Source: Paraburkholderia edwinii (GTDB lineage Bacteria; Pseudomonadota; Gammaproteobacteria; Burkholderiales; Burkholderiaceae). Taken from it: a stretch of DNA of 64,000 nucleotides. The first letter of the stretch is position 1. Each line of letters begins with the position of its first letter. A program made the translations under genes and the position numbers. The stretch lies in contig NZ_CP080095.1 of the NCBI RefSeq assembly GCF_019428685.1, positions 1,612,001 to 1,676,000 on the forward strand, in the 5' to 3' direction. Below, one piece after another: positions 27,880-37,050 of the stretch. Below the pieces are notes generated by a model. It did no database searches, was not told the DNA's origin, and was given only the letters and a program-made list of their open reading frames with translations.

Positions 27880-28662
27880 TCAGAGACGGTATCCGCCGCT
27901 CGCGTCGATAACCTGGCCCGTGGTCCACTGTGATTCGGCGCTCACCAAAAAACCGACTACTCGCGCGATGTCCTCCGGCGTGCCGACGCGGCGAAGCGGA
28001 CTTGCCGCAATCATCGTCGCGTGCCCCTTGTCGGTTCGCAGCCACCCTGCATTCATGTCTGTATCCACCGGGCCCGGCGCAACCGCATTCACGATGATGC
28101 CCCGCGGCCCCAGCTCGACCGCCCATTGGCGCGTGAGCGCATCAATGGCCGCCTTCGACGCGGCGTAGGCGGAAAGCGCGTTGAATTTGCCGTCAAGCTC
28201 CAGGGCGCGACTTGACAGTACGCTCGACAGGTTGACAATGCGTCCGCCGGTCGACATGCGCTTGATGGCGCATTGCGTTGAGAAGAACACCGCTTTTACA
28301 TTCAGGGCAAATTGCCTTTCGAACAGCGCAGGCGAAGTCTCTTCGAGCGTGCCGCCCTCCGCGATGCCGGCGTTGTTGACGAGCACATCGAGGCTTACCG
28401 GCTGACGACGCTGGCTTAAGGTACGATCGAATTCCCCGAAGAGCTTTTCTATGCCATCTTGCACAAAAAGGTCTGCTTGTAGCGTGAAGCCATCGGAGCC
28501 GCGCTCGCGCACGCCAGCGAGAGTCTGCTCGGCCGCTGTGGCGTCCGCCCGGTAGTGGACGGCGACTACATAGCCGAGCCGGGCGAGTTCGTATGATGTG
28601 GCCCGACCGATGCCACGCGAGCCCCCCGTTACGAGTGCGACCTTCGATACTTGCGCGTTCAT
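27880..28662 (-). CDS. Short-chain dehydrogenase/reductase
   Basis: 260 residues from MNAQVSKVALVTGGSRGIG. Classical SDR features: TGGSRGIG cofactor motif (12-19), NNAG, Ser in NLSSVLSS, and YAASK (catalytic Tyr and Lys), then PGPVDTDMN. The HYRADAT after the second strand suggests NADP preference. Annotated in general as 3-oxoacyl-ACP-reductase-like, but the substrate cannot be told. It is divergent from a LysR gene with 138 bp between starts, the usual layout of a LysR regulator and its target. Confidence 0.82.
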   Translation of the reverse strand: MNAQVSKVALVTGGSRGIGRATSYELARLGYVVAVHYRADATAAEQTLAGVRERGSDGFTLQADLFVQDGIEKLFGEFDRTLSQRRQPVSLDVLVNNAGIAEGGTLEETSPALFERQFALNVKAVFFSTQCAIKRMSTGGRIVNLSSVLSSRALELDGKFNALSAYAASKAAIDALTRQWAVELGPRGIIVNAVAPGPVDTDMNAGWLRTDKGHATMIAASPLRRVGTPEDIARVVGFLVSAESQWTTGQVIDASGGYRL

Positions 28663-28800
28663 TGTATGCTCCTGAAAACCCAGCACCGCCTGTCAAATCG
28701 TGCGACGCTGGCGACGCTCTAGAATGATCAACATCGTAGTTGCGGCTGAACTGTTGATAAACGACAGTGCGTACATCATGCTTGTGCAGATTTTTCATCA

Positions 28801-29727
28801 ATGAAACACGACCATCTTCGTATCCTTCTGGAGGTCGCCCGCCACGGTACGTTCTCCACGGTAGCCAGGCAACGCAACGTCGACCCTTCATCAATCTCGC
28901 GAGTTGTGCAAAGTGCTGAACGCGAACTGGGCGTCAGACTATTCCAACGATCCACACGCCAGGTTGTCCTGACGGAAGCGGGCGACGCATATCTGTCGCA
29001 CGTATCGCGATTACTTGAAGAGCTGGACGCTGCGAGCAATTCTGTCCGGGAGTTCGCACAGCGCCCCAAGGGGACACTGCGGGTGACCGCGTCAGTTGCG
29101 TTCGGTCAGGCGTGCGTGGTGCCACTGCTGCCTGAGTTTCTCGCGCGATATCCGGAAATACGGATCGAACTGATACTGGCCGACGGCAATCTGGACATGC
29201 TCACGGAACGCATTGACCTCGCCGTGAGGCTAAGTCCCCACATGGGAAACGATGTCGTGCGGGTCAAGTGGTTTGACGCGAGTTACCGGATTTGCGCCAG
29301 TCCCGATTATTTGCGCCGGCACGGAGCGATCCAATGCCCTGAAGACCTGCGCTCGCATAAGTGCGTACTGTTCGGGCTGCCGAACCATCAGTCCGAATGG
29401 TGGATAACCGGGCAGTCGAGCCGAGCTCAGCATATTGAAGTGGTCGGCGCCGCAATAGTGTCGAACGGTCTTGCACAGCGCGCGTTGACGCTCGCCGGAG
29501 TCGGTCCTGCGTTGATGCCAATCTGGCTGATTAACGACGATCTTGCCGCTGGCCGTCTGGTGGACGTATTACCCGATTGCGCAGCGGTGCCCGCGGATTT
29601 CGACGGAGGGGCGTGGTTGCTTTATCCAGGCCGCACATTTCTGCCGGCAAAAACTCGAACCATCGTCGACTTCCTCCTGAGCAAAGCGAAGCAGCAGGGG
29701 AGTCCGCAGGAAGGCAAAGGCGCGTGA
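28801..29727 (+). CDS. LysR-family transcriptional regulator
   Basis: 308 residues. Winged helix-turn-helix at 1-60 (LRILLEVARHGTFSTVARQRNVDPSSISRVVQSAERELGVRLFQRSTRQVVLTEAG), then the periplasmic-binding-like effector domain (about 88-295). The pattern belongs to the CrgA/YafC-like group that often controls an adjacent oxidoreductase. Probably regulates the divergent SDR gene and possibly the cupin gene beyond it. Confidence 0.85.
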   Translation: MKHDHLRILLEVARHGTFSTVARQRNVDPSSISRVVQSAERELGVRLFQRSTRQVVLTEAGDAYLSHVSRLLEELDAASNSVREFAQRPKGTLRVTASVAFGQACVVPLLPEFLARYPEIRIELILADGNLDMLTERIDLAVRLSPHMGNDVVRVKWFDASYRICASPDYLRRHGAIQCPEDLRSHKCVLFGLPNHQSEWWITGQSSRAQHIEVVGAAIVSNGLAQRALTLAGVGPALMPIWLINDDLAAGRLVDVLPDCAAVPADFDGGAWLLYPGRTFLPAKTRTIVDFLLSKAKQQGSPQEGKGA

Positions 29728-30042
29728 ATACCTTAAGCTGCGTTGCCATATGGACGCAGGTTTTTTAGCTATGCAACGAGTGCTCGGAGTTCATCCGGCT
29801 GGCACCCCAGTCATCGCGGCGCTCGAGCTTACGCATCCGCTTTGATTCACCGATGTGAGGTTGCGGCGCCCCTCCGTGCACAAACTGTGGCAGCACTTTT
29901 TTGTGGCACGGACACTGATAGTGTCGCCAGCGCTATTTCTTGTCGGCACGCACCCGAACTCCTCGCGCGCTGTAGTACTGCCTCAAGCACGGCGTCGTAG
30001 GCTTCCGTCTTTAATCTTTGGCGCGACTTGGCCGCAACCATG
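29728..30042. other. Intergenic stretch, no supported gene
   Basis: About 315 bp between the converging LysR gene and the small GIKNLRPD protein. Nothing recognised. Confidence 0.3.
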
Positions 30043-30273
30043 CTACGGGCGATGATTGCCCTTCGGCGTCGTATCCTTGGTGTTGGACGCAGTAGGCGCT
30101 GAGCCCCGGGTAGTCGACGACGCGGTCGGAACGACGCTTTTCTTTAGCTGTGCGTTCGCCTGTTGGATTTTCTCTCGGATTATGTCGGGACGCAGATTCT
30201 TTATGCCTTCCATGCTATCGCCGACCGGTACCATACTTGGCGTTTTATTAGACTTCTTGCTGTGGTCTGTCAT
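30043..30273 (-). CDS. Small protein sharing a GIKNLRPD motif with its neighbour
   Basis: 76 residues, hydrophilic. Residues about 14-40 (MVPVGDSMEGIKNLRPDIIREKIQQAN) match the segment VRQDSVQGIKNLRPDVLQKSFVDAG in the C-terminal tail of the membrane protein encoded upstream on the same strand; both are followed by Pro/Ser/Thr/Ala-rich low complexity. No known family. Likely functions with that protein, for example by contacting the same target through the shared motif. Confidence 0.5.
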   Translation of the reverse strand: MTDHSKKSNKTPSMVPVGDSMEGIKNLRPDIIREKIQQANAQLKKSVVPTASSTTRGSAPTASNTKDTTPKGNHRP

Positions 30274-30450
30274 GTCATTTTCCCTTCGAAGCCTGGTTGT
30301 TCAGTGGCGTCCCCGCTGACGTCAAAGCCGATGTTTTCGACGCGGCTGGCCCTAGCCGTGATACCGCTGCGATTCCGTTTTCACTTGGGCTCAGCACCGC
30401 GGAGCCCAGTGAGGATTTGAAGATCTACATCCGGTTTATTTTTAGCGATT
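30274..30450. other. Gap between the two GIKNLRPD genes
   Basis: About 175 bp without an ORF; a ribosome-site-like AGGG is present upstream of the small gene on the minus strand (around 30280). Confidence 0.3.
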
Positions 30451-31155
30451 TCACTTTTCCTTCGATGTCGGCCCGCTGCCCGGGGCCGCGGGTGCGGCGC
30501 CGGATGCCTGCGGCGTCGACGCAGCAGGTCTGCCAGCAACCGGCGTAGAAGCACCGGTACTCGATGGAGGACGAAGCTTACCGGCGTCGACGAAAGATTT
30601 CTGCAGCACGTCCGGGCGCAGATTCTTGATGCCCTGTACGCTATCTTGGCGAACAATGGGAGCGCCGGGCTTTTTCGCGTCTGTCATAGTCTTGACCTTC
30701 GTAGTGTAAGAGTCCATCGCGGCAAGCCCGCCCACAACCGCAGCGCACAGGATTCCCACGCCGAAAACAAACATGGAGATGGTTTCTATAATTCTGAGTT
30801 GTCGAGTGCTGAGCTCATCGTCTCCTGCAACTACCGCAATGATATGCGCTTTGTTTAGCCGGAAAACGCATAGCAACAGGACCAGCGTAACGGTAAAAGA
30901 CGCGATTCCCATGAGGTACGCGGCCAACTCAAGTCGTGAGTTTAGACCGACAGTTGTCAGCAGGGTCACCAACAGACCAAGGCCACCCGCGGCAAGGGTG
31001 AAGATCCCCTTGTCGTACTCAAGCGCCGTTGTGTAAAACGCATCGAGCGCGGACGCATAAAACGCTACCTCTCGTTCGTTCTGAAGATCTTCGGCTTTCC
31101 GTTGACGCTGTTCTGCTCGATCCTGCCGCCGCGTGTTTGGTGTCGCTGTCCGCAA
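30451..31155 (-). CDS. Membrane protein with GIKNLRPD tail motif
   Basis: 234 residues. A charged helical N-terminus (RRQDRAEQRQRKAEDLQNEREVAFYASALDAFYTTALEYDKG) leads into three hydrophobic segments (about 51-72, 76-100 and 128-152). The cytoplasmic tail holds the GIKNLRPDVL motif at about 174-183 and then a Pro/Ala/Ser-rich stretch. No known family. The layout resembles SLATT-like or other small effector membrane proteins, but I see no decisive motif. Confidence 0.55.
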   Translation of the reverse strand: MRTATPNTRRQDRAEQRQRKAEDLQNEREVAFYASALDAFYTTALEYDKGIFTLAAGGLGLLVTLLTTVGLNSRLELAAYLMGIASFTVTLVLLLCVFRLNKAHIIAVVAGDDELSTRQLRIIETISMFVFGVGILCAAVVGGLAAMDSYTTKVKTMTDAKKPGAPIVRQDSVQGIKNLRPDVLQKSFVDAGKLRPPSSTGASTPVAGRPAASTPQASGAAPAAPGSGPTSKEK

Positions 31156-31382
31156 ACTGGCCTCGCGTTCTGAAGCGTTTTCCGATGGTTACCCGGCTGT
31201 TGCCGCGCGCGCTGCAAGCTCGGCCAGATGCTGGATCACCTTCGCGTGTGACCGACCTACGAAGATCACGTCTTGCGGGGACACACGCTGACCGGAAAAA
31301 TCGGCAAAGAGCCGTATCGCCCACCCCTAGTATGCATTTTGCGCTTGGAATTGTAATCTACGCGAGGCAATAGGAGGACGGA

Positions 31383-31592
31383 ATGGCAGAACTGCATGCT
31401 CCCGGGGAGATCGTGAAGACCTCCGGAATTTACCGGGTGGTCCGCGAAGGCGGTAACGGAAACAACTTTGAAGTTACATGCGTAGAGGGCGAGCACTTCC
31501 CTCCGACGCGAAGTGGCAAGGGAGCCCAGTACGAGCTCTTGCACGCTGCAACCCATTCACACAAGCACAGCGAGCTTGGTTCGGGTGACTGA
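31383..31592 (+). CDS. Small YjzC-like protein
   Basis: 69 residues (MAELHAPGEIVKTSGIYRVVREGGNGNNFEVTCVEGEHFPPTRSGKGAQYELLHAATHSHKH). GGAGG lies 5-9 bp before the ATG. The order GE-IVKTSGIYRV...G-FPPT is shared with YjzC-like small beta proteins. The His-rich tail may bind metal. Unknown function; it stops 4 bp before the ligD remnant. Confidence 0.55.
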   Translation: MAELHAPGEIVKTSGIYRVVREGGNGNNFEVTCVEGEHFPPTRSGKGAQYELLHAATHSHKHSELGSGD

Positions 31593-31595
31593 GCC

Positions 31596-34128
31596 ATGGC
31601 AGCCGAACGGCGTCGACGACGGACGCAGCCGGCGTCGTGCAGAGCTGTCGAAACGTCGGCAGGCCGACTAGCGCTGTATCAGCGCAAGCGAAACTGCGGG
31701 GCGACGCCAGAGCCACCGATCGATGCTGATTCACGCTCGCGCAGGGCGGGCAGGTTGTCGTTTGTTATCCAGAAGCATCGGGCGAGGCGACTTCACTATG
31801 ATTTCCGGCTAGAGCTGGACGGCGTGCTTGTGTCCTGGGCCGTACCGAAGGGCCCTGCTACGACCCAACGGTGAAGCGATCGGCCGTCCATGTCGAAGAC
31901 CATCCAGTCGATTACGCCGCGTTCGAGGGCGCGATACCTGCCGGCAATTACGGTGCGGGCGACGTACTTGTGTGGGACAAAGGGACGTGGGAGCCGGTTG
32001 ACGATGCGCGAAAGGGGCTCGAAAAAGGGAAACTTGTCTTCCGGCTGCACGGGCAGAAGCTTGCCGGGCTTTGGGAGCTGATCCGCATCACGCGTCCCGA
32101 CTCGCGTCAGGACGACTGGCTTCTGTTCAAGAAGCGCGACGAGTGGGCGAAACCGCTGGCCGAGTTTGACGTTGTCAGAGCGTTTCCAGACAGCGTGGTC
32201 GAGAAACCGTTAGGTCTACTGGAAGACGGTACCCTCGAAACTGCCGCAAACGGCGACCTCGTTCCGGACCTGTCCAAGGCGCAGCGCGCGCCCTTGCCTT
32301 CGCATATGGAGCCGCAGCTGGCGACGCTCGCGACCACGTTGCCAATCGGCAGCAAATGGCTGATCGAAAACAAGTACGACGGGTACAGACTGCTAACCCG
32401 GATCGACCGTGGAAGAGTCACGCTTTTCACGCGCGGCGGGCAGGACTGGACGACGAAGTTCGCCGAGATAGCGGCCGAATCTTCCTCGCTATCCGTCGAT
32501 ACCGCATGGCTCGATGGTGAGATCGTTGTTCTCGTCAACGACAAGCCGGACTTCGGCGCCTTGCAGGAGGCAATCAGCCAGAGACGCAGCGCCCGGATTG
32601 TCTACTTTGTTTTTGATCTGCTCTACCTGGATGGCCTCGACCTGCGGAAAATCCCTCTGTGGACCAGGCGCATGCGCCTGCGAGACGTCATCGGGGACGG
32701 CGACGATCACGTGCGATTCAGCGAGGACTTCGACGCGCCCGCTGTACAACTCCTGAAGGCCGCATGTGAAATCGGGCTTGAGGGCATTCTCATAAAAGAC
32801 CGCAACGCCCCATACGAGTCCGGACGTACGCAGTCGTGGCTAAAAGGCAAGTGCCGCTTGCGGCAGGAATTCGTTGTCTGCGGTTTCACGACGCCACCAG
32901 CGTCGCACGAGTTGAGCGGGCTGATCCTCGGCTATTACTCGGGCACCGCGCTTCGTCATGCCGGACATGTCGGCACCGGATGGGACGTCAAGATGGCCGA
33001 TGACCTGCATAAGCGTCTGGCGAAGATTGAAGTCCCGGCAAGCCCTTTCGATGGCCCTATGGTGAAGGAGCGTCGCTGGGGGGAGGACCGCGAGAGGAGC
33101 ACTGGGTAAAGCCGCAACTGGTTGCAGAGGTTGCATTCGCTGAATGGACGGCCGGGGGAATCATCCGCCACTCGTCATTCCAGGGACTGCGGTCCGACAA
33201 ACCTGCGAAATACGTCACGCGTGAAGCAGGTGTCACAGCGATCCCGGAACGGCCTGCATCGGCGATCAGTCATGCGGACAGGGTTGTGGACGCCTCCACG
33301 GGGCTCACGAAGCTCGATCTCGTGCGCTATTACGAAAGCATCGCCGATCGGCTGCTGCCGCATCTGAAGGACCGTCCGGTCTCGCTGGTGCGCGCCCCGG
33401 AGGGCGTGGATGGCCAGCTCTTTTTCCAGAAGCACGCCGAGAAAGCCGCGATGCCCGGGCTAACCAGACACGATCGCAAGCTGTGGCCCGGCCACGATTC
33501 ACTGCTCACGATCGATACGGCGGATGCGCTCTTTACAGCGGCGCAGATGAATGCCGTCGAGCTACACACATGGAACTCGACGGTACAGGCGCTGATGGAG
33601 CCGGACAGAGTGATCTTCGACCTCGACCCCGGTGAGGGGCTTCCATGGCAACGAATGAAGGAAGCCGCTGTGCTGGTGCAGACGCTGCTGACCGAGCTTG
33701 GGCTGAAGGCATGGCTGAAAACCAGCGGCGGGAAAGGCCTTCACGTGGTTGTACCATTGATACTCGAGATCGGTTACTCCGACGTCAAGTCGTTTTCGCG
33801 GGCGTTCGTGTATCACATGGCGTCAACCTTGCCAGAGCGGTTTTCATCGAAGTCCGGACCGTCAAATCGCGTGGGTAAGGTCTTTGTTGACTATTTGCGC
33901 AATGGCATGGCCCAGACGACGGCGAGCGTCTTCTCGGCACGAGCGCGGCATGGCCTCGGCGTTTCGATGCCGATCTCGTGGGACCAGCTCGCTGACCTGA
34001 AAAGCGCCGCCCAATGGTCTATTGCCACGGCGCGGGAGTACCTGAGCTTTGTGTCCGAAGATCCGTGGAAAGACTTCACCACGACAAGGCAGTCACTACG
34101 CACGGCCTCCGAACGTCTACGGAACTGA
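31596..34128 (+). pseudogene. ligD: ATP-dependent DNA ligase D, broken by two frameshifts
   Basis: Three successive frames together encode a whole LigD. The first (to 31874) has the phosphoesterase start, [34 protein letters not shown]; the second (31871-33109) has VHVEDHP, then the ligase with ENKYDGYR (adenylation Lys), DGEIVV, EGILIKDR and WLKGKC; the third (about 33093-34128) has VKPQLVAEVAFAEWT, the polymerase motifs IFDLDPGEG and SGGKGLHVVVPL. Breaks lie near 31855 and 33090. The domain order is that of Pseudomonas/Burkholderia non-homologous end-joining LigD, which pairs with Ku; no ku gene is present here. Confidence 0.8.
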
Positions 34129-34162
34129 TCAAATGGGCCGTCATTCGCCGCTGCACTGTTGG

Positions 34163-34627
34163 CCATTGTGCGTATTTCTAGACGAACTCGGATTGCAGTC
34201 GTTTCCGAAGACAAGCGGCGGCGGCAAGGGCTTTCACGTCGTTGTGCCGCTCGATCGCCGGCACTCATGGGACGAAGCGAAGGGCTTTGCACAGGCCGTG
34301 GCGTAACATATGGCGCGCATCGTTCCCGAGCGGTTCTCGGCCGTCCTCGGGCCAAAGAACCGCGTGCGCAAGATCTTCATCGACTATCTGCGAAACGGTC
34401 GTGGTGCAAGCACGGTCGCACCGTTCTCGGTCCGCGCACGTCCGGGCATGGCGGTGTTCATGCCAGTGTCATGGGTCGAACTCGCCGATGTCAAACGCGG
34501 CGACCAATGGTCGATGGCGGCAGCGATCTACCACCAACGATCGTCTCATGGTGACGCATGGGAGGGTTATTGGCGCACCCGGCAGCGAATCACCGCCGCG
34601 ATGCGCCGGGCCGTGGGGATGCGTTAG
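34163..34627 (+). pseudogene. Second LigD polymerase-domain remnant
   Basis: Immediately after the first ligD, a fragment reads [43 protein letters not shown], a TAA stop, then HMARIVPERFSAVLGPKNRVRKIFIDYLRNGRGASTVAPFSVRARPGMAVFMPVSW. It repeats the C-terminal polymerase segment of the preceding gene at moderate identity, with a stop in frame and no N-terminal part. It is from a different LigD, not a recent copy of the first. Confidence 0.75.
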
Positions 34628-34643
34628 CGCGCCTCCGAGCCCT

Positions 34644-35147
34644 TCAGTTCGCCGTGCCTGCGGGCGTGAGTCGTGGTCCGAGCCACTGCAACTGTTTGCC
34701 GATCGCAAGGCCCTGCATTGGCACGCTCGTCTCGAATCTGGACATCAAATACGGCATCAAGAATTCGCGGTAGCGCGCGCCGGCCAGCATCAGGCACCGC
34801 GACGCCGCCGGCAACATCGTTTCCATCTGGGCCTGCGTGCTCTTGGCCCACTTGCGCCGCGAGTGCACATCCATCGTATTCAGCGTCTGCTCGTATGGAT
34901 CGACGATCATGTCGGGTGCGAGCAGGCCGTGTTGAGCCGACAGGATGAACCACGGCTTGCCGGCCCGCTCGACATAGGAGCGGGCGCGCTGAAACCACTC
35001 GGACAGGTACAGGTCTTTGGCCGGAACAGCGTGCGACCGCTTCCCGGCAACACAAGACACCAGATAAAACTCTGCCGCTGTGTTCAATGAGTGGTCTCCG
35101 ATCAAGCGTTGTTGCCGTATGTGTCGCGCGTGTTGAGTGCTTCGCAT
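34644..35147 (-). CDS. DUF6884-like protein
   Basis: 167 residues. FYLVSCVAGKRSHAVPAKDLYLSEWFQRARSYVERAGKPWFILSAQHGLLAPDMIVDPYEQTLN (about 27-90) is the core of DUF6884, a YaaA-like alpha/beta family that often lies with DNA-modification or defence genes. GAGGAGG lies 11 bp before the ATG. It may act on modified bases or nucleotides, as suggested for some relatives, but that is inference. It opens the defence-like group that extends to 39 kb. Confidence 0.65.
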   Translation of the reverse strand: MRSTQHARHIRQQRLIGDHSLNTAAEFYLVSCVAGKRSHAVPAKDLYLSEWFQRARSYVERAGKPWFILSAQHGLLAPDMIVDPYEQTLNTMDVHSRRKWAKSTQAQMETMLPAASRCLMLAGARYREFLMPYLMSRFETSVPMQGLAIGKQLQWLGPRLTPAGTAN

Positions 35148-35274
35148 GCCTGCGCAACCTCCTCAGCACACGCGAAGGACTTCTGATGTTCGTACCTGGT
35201 CAAGCCGCAACGGTCGTACCAAGCGCAACCAGAAGGCGTGGATATCCCGCGAACGCGGCATCGAACTCGTTCGC

Positions 35275-36339
35275 CTACAGTCGCTTAATCAAGCTCTTGA
35301 CCCACGACATGCAGAATTCGATGGTTTGATCTATCTGCTGCGAAGTGAGATTTGGCATGTCCTTGGGGCCGGGGCCATGCCCCAAGTCGTTTCGAACGTC
35401 GCTGTAAAACCGCTGCATTGATTGCCGTTCCCAGCTCTCGATGAATGCGCCGTTAGCCTTGCTCTCAAGATGATTCAGGAAGTCGGACACACTTTTTTCA
35501 TTGCCGCTAGACCAGTTCTTGAGTTCGCAAATAATCTTGATTGTGCTTTCAAGTGCTTTGGCGGCATAGAACGATGGATCGCGGCCGCCGGTGTCTCGAC
35601 GATCGATCGCCTCGGCCATGTCAATGCTGACGTTCTTCCATGGAGCGTCTTTTACCAGCAGCCAGAATGGTTGCTCGACTTGTTCTTGAAGCTGCTCGTC
35701 CTGTGTAATCTGCAAGTACCCGTTATGGTAGTGCAGTGGCATACCGGCTTGCTTCAGGCGCTCGTTCAACTCCTGCACGTTCGATGCGAACGTGCTATTC
35801 AGGCCTTCGTTAATGGCTCGTATGCTGTCGGCATAGTTGCCGGGGAGAGTCATCGGTCTCTGGGATATTCTGTTTCGCATTTCGGCCGCGGCCAACTGCG
35901 CTGGCAACTCAGCGTTCGCCTTAGCTACTTGCTCCTCTCGCGTGCGGAAGGCCAACTCGACGAAGCTAAGGCGACGCTTGACGAACATGTCGGGGTCAAG
36001 GGTGTCAGTGAATTTGAAGTTCAACCAGTTCTCGACCACGATGTTCATGTCGTACCAACCCGAGTTCATTTGAGGCTTTCCCATCCACTCGGTCTGGTAG
36101 GAGTAGAATTTCGGTGAAAGCTCCTTGATCCCGATCTCCATTGTCAGGCGGTCATGGATACCAGTCCAGATCGTCTTAACGCTCTCATTGACCTTATCGT
36201 CGTGCCCGTAGTATTTCCAAATCTGCTCGTTGACGATTCTATATGCCTGAACAAAAAGTGCAGATTCCTTCTGTCCGACGCTTTCGAACATTTGGCGATT
36301 CTCGTATCTGCGAAAGAAGACATCAGTAAGCATGGTCAA
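35275..36339 (-). CDS. HEPN-domain protein (AbiJ-like), putative defence ribonuclease
   Basis: 354 residues. The C-terminal third (AAKALESTIKIICELKNW...FIESWERQSMQRFYSDVRNDLGHGPGPKDMPNLTSQQIDQTIEFCMSWVKSLI) has the helical layout and the RNDLGH (R-x4-H) motif of HEPN ribonucleases. The N-terminal two thirds is helical and Trp/Tyr-rich, possibly a sensor module as in AbiJ proteins. HEPN enzymes usually cleave tRNA or mRNA and cause growth arrest. It is divergent from another R-x4-H gene 86 bp away. Confidence 0.65.
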   Translation of the reverse strand: MTMLTDVFFRRYENRQMFESVGQKESALFVQAYRIVNEQIWKYYGHDDKVNESVKTIWTGIHDRLTMEIGIKELSPKFYSYQTEWMGKPQMNSGWYDMNIVVENWLNFKFTDTLDPDMFVKRRLSFVELAFRTREEQVAKANAELPAQLAAAEMRNRISQRPMTLPGNYADSIRAINEGLNSTFASNVQELNERLKQAGMPLHYHNGYLQITQDEQLQEQVEQPFWLLVKDAPWKNVSIDMAEAIDRRDTGGRDPSFYAAKALESTIKIICELKNWSSGNEKSVSDFLNHLESKANGAFIESWERQSMQRFYSDVRNDLGHGPGPKDMPNLTSQQIDQTIEFCMSWVKSLIKRL

Positions 36340-36425
36340 ATTCTCTCATTCCACCAGTTGTTGGTGACTTTCGGCCAAGCGGGGTTGCCTTCAGTCTATC
36401 CGAAGCGGTTATTCGCAAGTCGCGG

Positions 36426-36881
36426 ATGACCGATTTAGTTCATGCGTTCAGCATGAGCCGACCTTTTGACCATGCACTAAAATCACCCGCGATAAATGCA
36501 AACGAGGGAAGCCGCGAGGAGGTGATCAGCCGCTTCGTGGCCTTGAAATGTGAAGCGCTGATGTTCGCGAAGCCGTCCGAATACATCGACAAGCTCGCGA
36601 AAGTGCTTGCCAAACCGCTCGACGTGGGCCTAGTGTCGGCCTTCATTGAGATCAAGGCGTCACGCGACATCATCATTCACAACAACGGGCGGATCAACAA
36701 ACTGTTTGTCGAAAAGGCCGGCGACAAGGCGAGGGGCAAGATCGGGGATGAACTGAAGGTTGAAGCACGCAATCGTTCAAGGCATTCGTACCGTCGAAGA
36801 TCGCTGGCACCGCTCCTTCACAGATTTTGTGACCGAATGGAATCGGCTGCTATCAGTCTTGCAGCCTTACGCTCATGCTAA
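36426..36881 (+). CDS. Small HEPN-like protein, C-terminus possibly frameshifted
   Basis: 151 residues. The part up to about residue 112 (ISRFVALKCEALMFAKPSEYIDKLAKVLAKPLDVGLVSAFIEIKASRDIIIHNNGRINKLFVEKAGDKARGKIGDELKV) has an R-DIII-H (R-x4-H) motif and the N-x-G-x-x-N that follows it in HEPN-like proteins. After about 36770 the sequence turns Arg/Ser-rich, while another frame (to 36981) looks more protein-like (VEDRWHRSFTDFVTEWNRLL), so a frameshift is likely. Confidence 0.5.
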   Translation: MTDLVHAFSMSRPFDHALKSPAINANEGSREEVISRFVALKCEALMFAKPSEYIDKLAKVLAKPLDVGLVSAFIEIKASRDIIIHNNGRINKLFVEKAGDKARGKIGDELKVEARNRSRHSYRRRSLAPLLHRFCDRMESAAISLAALRSC

Positions 36882-37050
36882 CAATGTCTTCGAGAACGGT
36901 AGTAGCCATCTCTCGTCCGGGCATTACTCCATATGCAATCCGTCGGATCGTTACGTGCAAATTTTGCTCAAAGCACGTTAGACGGGCGCACCGAACGTGA
37001 TTTGTGACGGCGCAACCGCATTCAGCGCCGAGCCTTTCGAAAAGGAGATT

